Source: Paludibacter sp. (GTDB taxonomy: Bacteria > Bacteroidota > Bacteroidia > Bacteroidales > Paludibacteraceae). From it: a stretch of DNA of 5,501 bases. Positions 1 to 5,112 of this stretch are shown here, in pieces. The translations under genes were made by a program, and so were the position numbers. The stretch covers positions 1-5,501 of the forward strand of contig JAQWCZ010000152.1 of assembly GCA_028705705.1 (NCBI GenBank). The letters run 5' to 3'. Below the pieces are notes generated by a model. It had not been told where the DNA came from. It did not search any database and was given only the letters and a program-made list of their open reading frames with translations. Numbering within the stretch: position 1 is the first letter of the stretch; the number at the start of each line of letters is the position of its first letter.

Positions 1-81
1 CATCAATTTGCTTACCGTGTTTTATCGTTTACAAGGTAGTGCTATGTTTAATACGATGTAAGATTGATCTTAAGAATTGGA

Positions 82-131
82 CTTTGAAAACCTTTAAACT
101 ATTTTTCTTAGCTTTGAAAAACCTAAAACCC
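82..131. repeat. Imperfect direct repeat, two copies 30 bp apart
   Basis: CTTTGAAAA occurs at 82-90 and again at 112-120. In each case similar AT-rich sequence follows (CCTTTAAAC and ACCTAAAAC). The copies are too few and too AT-rich to assign a role. They may be decay products of a mobile element or chance. Confidence 0.3.
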
Positions 132-140
132 TATCTTAGT

Positions 141-169
141 CTCTCTGTCTCTAAGATTGGAGACAGAGA
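141..169. repeat. Inverted repeat / hairpin, 10-bp stem
   Basis: TCTCTGTCTC (142-151) is followed by an 8-nt loop and then its exact complement GAGACAGAGA (160-169). A second overlapping pairing, TCTTAG (134-139) with CTAAGA (151-156), could compete with it. No T-tract follows, so this is not a standard intrinsic terminator. It may be an operator, an RNA structure, or a decayed element end. Confidence 0.5.
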
Positions 170-259
170 AAGAGAAGCTGTTATCAATTGATTGTTATAG
201 ATAAGAATACTTTAGACAAGATTACGCCCCTTTTTGTCTTTGTATGAATTCAACATGAC

Positions 260-290
260 AAACCTTAACACTTTGTTAAGGTTTTTTTTT
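260..290 (+). terminator. Rho-independent terminator
   Basis: The stem arms AAACCTTAAC (260-269) and GTTAAGGTTT (275-284) pair perfectly around a 5-nt loop. An unbroken T run continues to 290. This is a good intrinsic terminator reading rightward, and should end transcription of whatever lies at or beyond the left edge. It immediately abuts a promoter-like element, separating the upstream unit from the 190-aa gene. Confidence 0.75.
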
Positions 291-297
291 ATATTTG
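290..297 (+). promoter_or_regulatory. Candidate Bacteroidota promoter (-7 box TATATTTG)
   Basis: TATATTTG matches the Bacteroidota TAnnTTTG -7 consensus in all fixed positions. A TTTG at 272-275 lies upstream, but the 14-nt gap is shorter than the usual 19-21, so the -33 element is weak or absent. If used, transcription would begin around 300 and give a leader of about 170 nt before the ATG at 475. Confidence 0.4.
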
Positions 298-474
298 CGG
301 TGGTGAAATTAGAGTTGATTTTTTGAGACACTTAAAATTTGATGATGTGCTTTGGAATAGATGAAAGGTGCATAATGTATATGGTGATGGTGAAATGATA
401 TGTGTTATAATATTGGGGTTGAGGTGAGGGTGTGTATGAGTTAGGTGCATGTGTAAAAAATAAAGAAAAGACAA
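298..474 (+). other. Cytosine-depleted, G-rich leader/intergenic segment
   Basis: In 301-470 I count 51 G but only 5 C, and 372-447 (76 bases, 28 G) has no C at all. GGTG/GATG motifs recur (299-310, 382-397), and 415-430 has four closely spaced G runs that could at best form a two-tier G-quadruplex. An RNA from the + strand could form almost no G-C pairs and would be unusually unstructured. Open frames here, including one on the minus strand rich in H, T and P, only reflect the skew and are not believable genes. The segment lies between a promoter-like box and the 190-aa gene, so it is best read as an atypical 5' leader. Confidence 0.5.
440..452 (+). repeat. Inverted-repeat arm upstream of the 190-aa gene
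   Basis: GTTAGGTGCATGT lies 22 bp before the start codon. Its first ten bases are the exact reverse complement of TGCACCTAAC at 1029-1038. Its last eight are the reverse complement of ACATGCAC at 1037-1044. The gene is thus framed by short inverted repeats. GTTAGGT also fits the integron R' core GTTRRRY, but the rest of an attC is not evident. Confidence 0.4.
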
Positions 475-1047
475 ATGCTAAATGACAGAGAACTAGAAAT
501 TGCCGATTTGTTGCTCAAACACATGAGAAACAAGAATGGAAAATTTAATACTAATAACACTGAAAAGTATCTCTCTGAGAAAGGGTTTGATGTAAGAGAA
601 ATAAGATTAGTCATGTCTTATTTAATTAAACACTACAAATTAATTGAATATTATTCTGTTGATCTTTACGGAAATACAGAATTTCATATCAGGATTACGC
701 CAGAAGGGAATAAAGCAATAAAATTGGGAATAGCGAAATACATTAAGAAGAAAGAAAAAAACTACAATAAAATTGCAATAACTATTTCCATTTTCGCTTT
801 AAGTCTTTCTGCCATTGACCCAGGGATACAATTAATGAATACTGTGTTCCCAAAAAGCGAAATTGAGAAAAAAGATTACAACGTGAATTATAGAAATTAT
901 TATACTGACTCTATTATAAAGCAAGTTCTCACTAATGAAGCTTTTGTAGAACAATTGAAAGTTACTTTAATACACGATTCAATATTCTTGAATATATTAA
1001 ACCAAAAAACTATTGATAAACTAACACCTGCACCTAACATGCACTAA
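475..1047 (+). CDS. Orphan wHTH-like protein with one membrane segment
   Basis: I do not recognise this 190-aa protein, and no function is assigned. Residues about 1-86 look like a winged-helix fold: helices (LEIADLLLKHM, REIRLVMSYLIKHYKLI), then a strand pair and the ending FHIRITPEGNKAIKLG, typical of small winged-helix domains. A Lys-rich stretch (88-99, KYIKKKEKNYNK) precedes a hydrophobic segment at about 100-116 (IAITISIFALSLSAI), a likely single membrane helix. The C-terminal ~70 residues are polar. A DNA- or protein-binding domain tethered to the membrane is an inference. The start follows AAAGACAA without a Shine-Dalgarno, as is usual in this phylum. The last residues (TPAPNMH) are encoded by the downstream repeat, and the stop codon is inside a hairpin. 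The gene is more AT-rich than gltX and stands alone between a terminator and another promoter, suggesting acquired DNA. Confidence 0.75.
   Translation: MLNDRELEIADLLLKHMRNKNGKFNTNNTEKYLSEKGFDVREIRLVMSYLIKHYKLIEYYSVDLYGNTEFHIRITPEGNKAIKLGIAKYIKKKEKNYNKIAITISIFALSLSAIDPGIQLMNTVFPKSEIEKKDYNVNYRNYYTDSIIKQVLTNEAFVEQLKVTLIHDSIFLNILNQKTIDKLTPAPNMH
1029..1044 (+). repeat. Inverted-repeat arm at the 3' end of the 190-aa gene
   Basis: TGCACCTAAC (1029-1038) and the overlapping ACATGCAC (1037-1044) both match the reverse complement of the upstream arm at 440-452. ACCTAAC also fits the integron R'' core RYYYAAC. It encodes the last residues of the protein, so the repeat runs into the reading frame, as cassette recombination sites often do. 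Confidence 0.4.
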
Positions 1048-1080
1048 GCGACAAACCCGATTGGGTTTGTCGCTTAGTGC
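1041..1080. terminator. Perfect 18-bp hairpin overlapping the stop codon
   Basis: GCACTAAGCGACAAACCC (1041-1058) pairs without mismatch with 1063-1080 around a GATT loop. The TAA stop of the 190-aa gene (1045-1047) lies within the left arm. The stem is GC-rich and very stable, so it could stop or stabilise transcripts in either direction. No T-tract follows on either side, so it is not a classical intrinsic terminator. A REP-like element, mRNA 3' stabiliser or recombination-site hairpin are alternatives. Confidence 0.6.
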
Positions 1081-1128
1081 CGTCCATGACACACAAGCAT
1101 AAAAACCAAATTCGTTAACTCAAGGCGG

Positions 1129-1161
1129 TTGAATTAATGACAAATATGCCGTATATTTGTC
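1129..1161 (+). promoter_or_regulatory. Promoter with overlapping operator-like inverted repeat
   Basis: TTGA (1129-1132) and TATATTTG (1152-1159) are separated by exactly 19 nt, matching the Bacteroidota -33/-7 arrangement with a full TAnnTTTG match. The -7 box is inside an inverted repeat, GACAAATAT (1139-1147) and ATATTTGTC (1153-1161), with a 5-nt spacer. A repressor bound here would block initiation. AbiEi-type antitoxins are known to autorepress by binding inverted repeats at their promoters, so the truncated antitoxin 43 bp downstream is the obvious candidate ligand (inference). Confidence 0.55.
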
Positions 1162-1191
1162 CGAAATTTACCGAATATATCAGACAGATAA

Positions 1192-1201
1192 TTTGTACAA
1201 A
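1192..1201. promoter_or_regulatory. 10-bp palindrome next to the antitoxin start
   Basis: TTTGTACAAA is a perfect palindrome ending 2 nt before the ATG at 1204. It might be a second operator half or a translational element. AT-rich palindromes of this length also occur by chance. Confidence 0.25.
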
Positions 1202-1203
1202 AT

Positions 1204-1599
1204 ATGGAAGACAGTATTTCACAAACAATAAGAGAACAGATAAAGCGCATCAAGGCTGGTGAATTGTTTACAATCAGTGATTTTGAGAGTGTGAACAATG
1301 ATAATCTTGTAACACGGACACTATCACGTTTGCAGAACGAAGGGACAATTATTCGCGTGGCGACAGGCATTTATATGAACCCCCAAAAAACACAATTCGG
1401 TATTTTGTATCCCACATTAGACCAAATTGCCCAAAAGATTGCTGAACGTGACAAAGCGCAAATTATGCCAACAGGCGATACAGCATTAAACATCTTGGGG
1501 TTTTCGACACAAGTACCGATGAATGCTGTCTATATTACAAATGGAGCAAAACGAAAAGTAAAAGTTGGAGAAAGAAATATTAGAGTTTATTTGAATTAA
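1204..1599 (+). CDS. Truncated DUF6088 / AbiEi-like type IV antitoxin
   Basis: This 131-aa product matches the DUF6088 (AbiEi-like) antitoxin family as I know it. An N-terminal winged HTH spans about residues 4-58 (FTISDFESV, LVTRTLSRLQNEGTIIRVATGIYMNP). The conserved core follows: FGILYPTLDQIAQKIAERD (66-84), IMPTGDTALNILGFSTQVPMN (88-107) and VYITNGAKRKVKVG (109-122). Family members are usually around 200 aa. Here homology stops near residue 127 and the frame ends within the left end of the IS, so the C-terminal part is missing. In AbiE-like systems the antitoxin gene is followed by a nucleotidyltransferase toxin, and none is present here. The HTH and promoter/operator are intact, so a DNA-binding remnant might still be made, but neutralising activity is doubtful. 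The family call is confident; functionality is not. Confidence 0.8.
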   Translation: MEDSISQTIREQIKRIKAGELFTISDFESVNNDNLVTRTLSRLQNEGTIIRVATGIYMNPQKTQFGILYPTLDQIAQKIAERDKAQIMPTGDTALNILGFSTQVPMNAVYITNGAKRKVKVGERNIRVYLN

Positions 1600-1600
1600 T
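1583..1600 (+). repeat. Putative left terminal inverted repeat of the IS
   Basis: It pairs with 2579-2596 at 14 of 18 positions, including the blocks TTATTT and ATTAAT. It supplies the final codons and the TAA of the truncated antitoxin. AT-richness makes a chance match possible, but the position relative to the transposase fits. Confidence 0.45.
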
Positions 1601-1610
1601 TTATTATACA

Positions 1611-1641
1611 ATTGAATTTCAACAATATTGATTTATATTTC
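1611..1641 (+). promoter_or_regulatory. Candidate transposase promoter
   Basis: ATTG (1611-1614) and TATATTTC (1634-1641) are spaced by 19 nt and match the Bacteroidota -33 and -7 boxes except for one base each. The transposase ATG follows 35 nt downstream. Confidence 0.4.
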
Positions 1642-1650
1642 TCGTTAATA

Positions 1651-1675
1651 ATTCATATTCTTAACCAATATGAAT
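1651..1675 (+). promoter_or_regulatory. 9-bp hairpin directly before the transposase start
   Basis: ATTCATATT (1651-1659) and AATATGAAT (1667-1675) pair perfectly around 7 nt, and the ATG follows one base later. In mRNA this would occupy the ribosome-binding area. Translation-limiting structures are common in insertion sequences, so a role in keeping transposase low is plausible (inference). Confidence 0.4.
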
Positions 1676-1676
1676 C

Positions 1677-2165
1677 ATGCAATACGACAAGATTAAAAAG
1701 CGACCAGTTCAGTTTTTAAGTATTACAGGACTGAATTTAGAAGATTTCAATTATTTGCTCCCCCATTTTAAAACGGAATGGGAGGAATATAATGACTATT
1801 TTACATTAGAGGGGAAACCACGTCAGCGTCGCACATTTGCAAGAACTGATACTGTTTTACCCAAGGCTTGTGATAAACTTCTGTTTTTATTGGTTTATTT
1901 GAAAACCAACCCATTACAGGAACATCATGCCGCGAGTTTTGGCATGACACAATCACAGGCAAATTTACTGATTCACCTATTGTCGGGTCTTTTGCGTAAG
2001 ACTTTAAAGAGATTAGGCGAACTTCCCGAGCGTAATGAGTTTCGGGTAATGCATATCATCAAATCGTGTCAGGATGTGCTTATCGACGGGGTTGAACGTC
2101 CAATCCAACGACCGCAAGCGAGCGACCTTCAAACAGCTTGCTATAGCGGTAAAAAAAACTCATAG
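1677..2165 (+). CDS. IS5-family transposase, N-terminal part (frameshifted)
   Basis: This frame carries the N-terminal DNA-binding half of a DDE transposase. It includes an HTH-like region at about residues 62-112 (DKLLFLLVYLKTNPLQEHHAASFGMTQ is split by one turn, then helices with LLIHLLSGLLRKTL). The start of the catalytic domain follows: VLIDGVERPIQRP at about 134-146, with the first catalytic Asp at D137, then YSGKK at 156-160. The family then expects a lysine/histidine-rich strand, but here the frame hits TAG at 2163 just after an eight-A run. The continuation lies in the frame of the ORF ending at 2577. Alone it lacks the second Asp and the Glu and cannot be an active transposase. A full product needs slippage at the A run; otherwise the gene is dead. 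Confidence 0.7.
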   Translation: MQYDKIKKRPVQFLSITGLNLEDFNYLLPHFKTEWEEYNDYFTLEGKPRQRRTFARTDTVLPKACDKLLFLLVYLKTNPLQEHHAASFGMTQSQANLLIHLLSGLLRKTLKRLGELPERNEFRVMHIIKSCQDVLIDGVERPIQRPQASDLQTACYSGKKNS

Positions 2166-2577
2166 CGTGAAGAATAACGTGTTAACTACCCCGGAAAGAC
2201 GCATTCTATGGCTTAGTAGGACTTGTGAGGGTAGTGTGCACGATAAAAAGATATGCGATAATCAACCCATTCGTTTTCCTTCGGGGATAACTTTGTGGCA
2301 AGATACCGGTTTTCTGGGTCATAAGCCCGAGAATGTAAACGTGATGATGCCTGTAAAGAAACCAAAAGGTAAAGAACTAACCCCGGAACAAAAGAAATCA
2401 AATCGTTCAATTTCTTCATTCCGGGTACTGGTGGAACATGCCATTGGTGGTGCAAAAAGATGTCGTATTGTCAAAGATCGTTTCAGATGTCACAAGTTTG
2501 GTTTCGACGATTTAGTCATGGAACTTGCTTGTGGACTCCATAATTTGAGAGTTTCGCTGAATTACAGCGATATATAA
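2074..2577 (+). CDS. IS5-family transposase, C-terminal catalytic part (frameshifted)
   Basis: This frame completes the DDE domain. Genuine homology starts only at about 2152 (KKTHSVKNN, residue 27 on). The preceding 26 codons from the ATG at 2074 are the shadow of the upstream transposase frame, so that ATG is probably not a true start. The second catalytic Asp is D77 in LWQDTGFLG, the Glu is E121 in RVLVEHAIGG, with 44 residues between them. KELTPEQKKSNR (100-111) is the helix usually seen before the Glu strand. Together with D137 of the other frame the full DDE triad is preserved. This argues that the break is recent or is bypassed by slippage. The stop at 2575-2577 lies just before the putative right inverted repeat. 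Confidence 0.65.
   Translation: MCLSTGLNVQSNDRKRATFKQLAIAVKKTHSVKNNVLTTPERRILWLSRTCEGSVHDKKICDNQPIRFPSGITLWQDTGFLGHKPENVNVMMPVKKPKGKELTPEQKKSNRSISSFRVLVEHAIGGAKRCRIVKDRFRCHKFGFDDLVMELACGLHNLRVSLNYSDI
2148..2165 (+). other. Frameshift/slippage site (A8) in the transposase
   Basis: GGT is followed by eight A's (2151-2158) and then CTCATAG. The upstream frame stops at TAG 2163-2165. The catalytic frame is reached by skipping one base or by gaining two. With ten A's the product would read YSGKKKTHSVKN, which best fits the SGKxKxHT pattern of the family. Seven A's give one residue fewer. Either polymerase slippage on the A run is used, or bases were lost or misread there. Confidence 0.6.
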
Positions 2578-2578
2578 T

Positions 2579-2596
2579 ATTAATCGAAATAATGTC
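2579..2596 (-). repeat. Putative right terminal inverted repeat of the IS
   Basis: The reverse complement, GACATTATTTCGATTAAT, matches the left end at 14 of 18 positions. It starts one base after the transposase stop codon. Only 19 bp separate it from the gltX ATG. Confidence 0.45.
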
Positions 2597-2615
2597 TATT
2601 ATTTACTAAAAATCA

Positions 2616-4133
2616 ATGAAGAAAGTAAGAGTAAGATTTGCCCCGAGTCCGACCGGACCACTCCACATCGGGGGTGTGAGAACCGCGTTATATAATTACC
2701 TGTTTGCAAAAAAGCATGGTGGCGATATGCTGTTGCGTATCGAGGATACCGATTCTGCCCGTTTTGTGCCGGGTGCAGAGGATTATATTGTAGAAGCGTT
2801 GAACTGGCTGGGTATTCATATTGATGAGGGGGTAGGTGCAGAAAAACCGGGGACTCATGCTCCTTATCGCCAGAGTGAAAGGAAATCTATTTACAGACAA
2901 TATGTTGATCAGTTGCTGGATGCGGGACTGGCGTACATCGCTTTCGATACGCCGACCGAACTGGAAACAAAAAGAGCGGAAATTCCCAATTTTCAGTATG
3001 ATGCTACAACGCGCGGGTTGATGAAGAATTCGCTTACGTTGCCGGCTGATGAGGTCAATAATCGCATTGTTTCGGGTGAACAGTATGTGGTGCGTATCAA
3101 AATCGAGCCCAATCAGGAGATAAAGGTGCAGGATTTAATCCGGGGTGAAGTGCTTATCAATTCTTCGGTTATCGATGATAAGGTGTTGTTTAAATCATCG
3201 GATGGGTTGCCGACTTATCACATGGCCAATGTGGTAGACGATTACCTGATGGAAATCTCGCATGTGATTCGTGGTGAAGAATGGTTGCCATCGGCTCCGC
3301 TGCATGTGCTTTTGTACCAATATTTGGGTTGGGAAGCGAATATGCCTCAGTTTGCCCACCTGCCTTTGTTGCTGAAACCCGACGGAAATGGGAAACTAAG
3401 TAAAAGAGACGGTGACCGATTAGGATTTCCTGTTTTCCCACTGGAATGGAATGATCCAAAAACCGGTGTTATTTCTTCCGGTTATAGGGAGTCAGGTTAC
3501 TTCCCTGAAGCGGTAGTGAATTTTTTGGCCTTGCTGGGCTGGAATGCCGGAACGGAACAGGAAATATTCTCGATGGATGAATTGATTGAGTTATTTTCAC
3601 TGGACAGGGTAAGTAAAAGTGGTGCGAAATTCGACTATGAAAAAGGGAAATGGTTCAATCACCAATATCTACAATTAAAACCTTTGGATGAAATAAGAGA
3701 TTTGTTTCAACATCAGCTGATCGAAAAAGATATTATTGAAGATTCAGAAAAGGTAAAACGAATTGTTGGATTGGTACGCGAAAGAGCTAATTTCATACAT
3801 GAAATCTGGGATCAATCTTCTTTCTTTTTTCAGGCGCCTGAAACCTATAGTGAAACGGCAGTCAAGAAACGCTGGAAAACTGATTCTCCCACACACATAC
3901 TTGGTTTGATGGAATTACTCGATAAAACAGAAGATTTTTCTGCTGCCAATACCGAATATGTAGTTAAGAACTGGATGGAGGAAAAAGGATATGGTATGGG
4001 TGCCGTGATGAATGCTTTCCGACTTTGTATTGTCGGAGAATCGAAAGGACCGCACATGTTTGATATCATCGAAATTATTGGGAAGGAGGAAACCTTGATG
4101 CGCTTGGAGAAGGCGTTGGAGAAACTGAAATGA
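2616..4133 (+). CDS. gltX: Glutamyl-tRNA synthetase (GluRS)
   Basis: This cytoplasmic class Ib enzyme charges tRNA-Glu with glutamate using ATP. The 505-aa length is usual for Bacteroidota. The class I HIGH signature is H17-I-G-G20 in [28 protein letters not shown] is at 41-46, [13 protein letters not shown] at 197-209, and [13 protein letters not shown] at 216-228. The KMSKS equivalent is KLSKR at 260-264, followed by the phylum-typical [14 protein letters not shown]. The anticodon-binding helical domain fills the C-terminus, ending with [24 protein letters not shown]. The cysteine zinc site between the halves of the catalytic region is absent ([11 protein letters not shown] instead), as in many Bacteroidota. 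No frameshift or missing catalytic motif is seen. The ATG is preceded by AAAAATCA, with no Shine-Dalgarno. Its native upstream sequence appears to have been replaced by the IS 20 bp away, so transcription may come from the element or from further upstream. Confidence 0.98.
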   Translation: MKKVRVRFAPSPTGPLHIGGVRTALYNYLFAKKHGGDMLLRIEDTDSARFVPGAEDYIVEALNWLGIHIDEGVGAEKPGTHAPYRQSERKSIYRQYVDQLLDAGLAYIAFDTPTELETKRAEIPNFQYDATTRGLMKNSLTLPADEVNNRIVSGEQYVVRIKIEPNQEIKVQDLIRGEVLINSSVIDDKVLFKSSDGLPTYHMANVVDDYLMEISHVIRGEEWLPSAPLHVLLYQYLGWEANMPQFAHLPLLLKPDGNGKLSKRDGDRLGFPVFPLEWNDPKTGVISSGYRESGYFPEAVVNFLALLGWNAGTEQEIFSMDELIELFSLDRVSKSGAKFDYEKGKWFNHQYLQLKPLDEIRDLFQHQLIEKDIIEDSEKVKRIVGLVRERANFIHEIWDQSSFFFQAPETYSETAVKKRWKTDSPTHILGLMELLDKTEDFSAANTEYVVKNWMEEKGYGMGAVMNAFRLCIVGESKGPHMFDIIEIIGKEETLMRLEKALEKLK

Positions 4134-4139
4134 TGACAA

Positions 4140-4168
4140 ACGTCTAACGTCTAACGTCTAACGACAAA
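4140..4168 (+). repeat. Three tandem ACGTCTA units plus ACGACAAA
   Basis: GTCTAAC recurs at 4142, 4149 and 4156 in an exact 7-bp period, then ends in GACAAA. GTCTAACGACAAA (4156-4168) is the exact reverse complement of TTTGTCGTTAGAC found twice at 4298-4324. It begins 6 bp after the gltX stop. The 4134-4338 spacer holds no gene. Its middle part is AT-rich and shows only weak promoter-like matches (for example TAAATTTT at 4291-4298). Confidence 0.75.
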
Positions 4169-4296
4169 TGTAATTAAAAGATACAATTTTGTTATTTATT
4201 ATATAATGCAAATCAGGAGTTAAAAAATAATTCTTCGCTTTACCTAAAATAATGGATCTCTATTTTGAGGTGCTTAGTCACATAAGTAATTAAATT

Positions 4297-4324
4297 TTTT
4301 GTCGTTAGACTTTTGTCGTTAGAC
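4297..4324 (-). repeat. Two tandem 14-bp TTTTGTCGTTAGAC units
   Basis: TTTTGTCGTTAGAC is repeated exactly at 4297-4310 and 4311-4324, followed by TTT. It is the inverted counterpart of the repeat after gltX, so RNA across the spacer could fold with a 13-bp stem and a loop of about 130 nt. The T-tracts after each arm could help termination, but it is only 15 bp before the methyltransferase start, arguing against a simple terminator. Confidence 0.7.
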
Positions 4325-4338
4325 TTTATACATAGAAC

Positions 4339-5112
4339 ATGCAAGAGAGGCACAAGGATAAACAGCGTTATTTTAACGAACAGATTTACACGACTGAAAA
4401 GTACGTGATACCCTTTATTCAGCAACATAAAATGCTGGATGCATCTTTGAAGGTCTTTGAAATTGGTTGTGGTGAGGGTGGAAACCTGAAACCTTTTGTC
4501 GATTTGGGTTGTACCTGTGTTGGTGTGGATTTAAGTCTGTCGAAGATTGAAAACGGAAAAAAATTTTATGCAGGGTCTTCCAATATTGAACTGATTTGCC
4601 GGGATATTTATGATATGCCTGAATATTTTGGGAAGTTTGATGTTTTGATAATCCGGGATGTCATTGAACATATTCACGATCAGGATAGATTTCTTGGTTT
4701 TATCAAACAGTTTTTAAATGAGGGAGCAGTAATTTTTGTTGGTTTCCCTCCCTGGCAGAATCCTTTCGGTGGTCATCAGCAAATATGTAATAGTAGATTT
4801 TTAGCAGCATTACCCTATTATCATCTTTTACCAACAAGTTTGTACAAAGGCATTTTACATTTATTTGGAGAAAGTAAGGAAAAAATTGCATCCTTGCTTG
4901 AAATTAAAGAAACAGGCATCAGTCTGGAAAGACTAGAAAAATTAGCTCGTAATAACGGTTATTCTATAAAACGCAAAATTTTATATTTTATAAATCCAAA
5001 TTACGAAGTGAAATTCGGATTGAAACCACGTAAAACATATAAATTGTTGCAAATACCAGTACTCAGGAATTTTTATACAACCTGCGGGTATTATTTGTTA
5101 ACTGTTCAATGA
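4339..5112 (+). CDS. Class I SAM-dependent methyltransferase
   Basis: This 257-aa protein has a Rossmann-type SAM-binding fold. Motif I is VFEIGCGEGGN (39-49). The acidic residue at the end of strand 2 is D64 in VGVDLS and should bind the SAM ribose. A motif II-like CRDIYDMP lies at 87-94, and the strand-4 motif is FDVLIIRDVIEHI (100-112). FPPWQNPFGGHQQ (136-148) is a distinctive loop likely to form the acceptor pocket. The C-terminal third is less typical and ends with a hydrophobic/aromatic stretch. The acceptor cannot be told from sequence. The ATGA overlap with the next gene, a glycosyltransferase, suggests a sugar or glycolipid substrate in surface-glycan synthesis (inference). No signal peptide is seen, so it should act in the cytoplasm. 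The start is the first ATG of the open frame, after the tandem repeat, and has no Shine-Dalgarno. Confidence 0.88.
   Translation: MQERHKDKQRYFNEQIYTTEKYVIPFIQQHKMLDASLKVFEIGCGEGGNLKPFVDLGCTCVGVDLSLSKIENGKKFYAGSSNIELICRDIYDMPEYFGKFDVLIIRDVIEHIHDQDRFLGFIKQFLNEGAVIFVGFPPWQNPFGGHQQICNSRFLAALPYYHLLPTSLYKGILHLFGESKEKIASLLEIKETGISLERLEKLARNNGYSIKRKILYFINPNYEVKFGLKPRKTYKLLQIPVLRNFYTTCGYYLLTVQ

Larger units (their letters stand above)
1..259. other. Left-edge region without a recognisable gene
   Basis: No gene can be assigned here. Two + strand frames are open from the window edge. One ends at a TAA at 59-61 and reads as a tail ending LQGSAMFNTM. The other stays open to a TGA at 189-191 but has a composition (rich in K, L, F) that looks like AT-rich noncoding DNA. 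Either could be the 3' end of a gene lying to the left; the short one looks more protein-like, but I recognise no family. The minus strand is broken by many stops. The stretch also holds an imperfect direct repeat and a hairpin, listed separately. A terminator at 260-290 on the + strand agrees with a + strand gene ending somewhere in this stretch. Confidence 0.3.
1583..2596 (+). mobile_element. IS5-family insertion sequence, about 1.0 kb
   Basis: The element holds one transposase, split in two frames, with an HTH-like N-terminus and a DDE_Tnp_4-type catalytic domain, as in IS5-family members. Proposed ends are GAGTTTATTTGAATTAAT (1583-1600) and the reverse complement of 2579-2596, GACATTATTTCGATTAAT, matching at 14 of 18 positions. 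A TA lies directly outside each end (1581-1582 and 2597-2598), which would fit a 2-bp target duplication, though TA is common here. It separates the truncated antitoxin from gltX, ending about 20 bp before the gltX start. The boundaries are uncertain by several bases. Confidence 0.65.

Noticed and set aside
415..430. G-quadruplex as a definite feature
   Set aside because: Only GG-level tracts are available for four runs, giving at best a weak two-tier structure.
289..474. 61-aa minus-strand open frame rich in H, T, P
   Set aside because: It exists only because the + strand lacks C. There is no protein-like pattern and it runs over a promoter-like box and leader.
1..474. tRNA or other structured RNA gene
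   Set aside because: No cloverleaf, T-loop or known RNA signature could be found. Only simple hairpins are present.
1032..1134. Complete integron attC site (ACCTAAC as R'', GTTGAAT at 1128-1134 as R')
   Set aside because: The two cores are not complementary to each other and the perfect hairpin lacks the usual asymmetric bulges, so a canonical attC is not supported.
1134..1370. 78-aa minus-strand open frame
   Set aside because: Antisense to the recognisable antitoxin and its promoter.
2213..2455. 80-aa minus-strand open frame
   Set aside because: Shadow of the transposase catalytic domain.
2688..4139. Several minus-strand and one + strand short open frames within gltX
   Set aside because: All overlap the complete, motif-rich gltX frame and show no family features.
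4140..4324. CRISPR-like array
   Set aside because: Units are 7 and 14 bp in direct tandem without unique spacers, and no cas genes are present.
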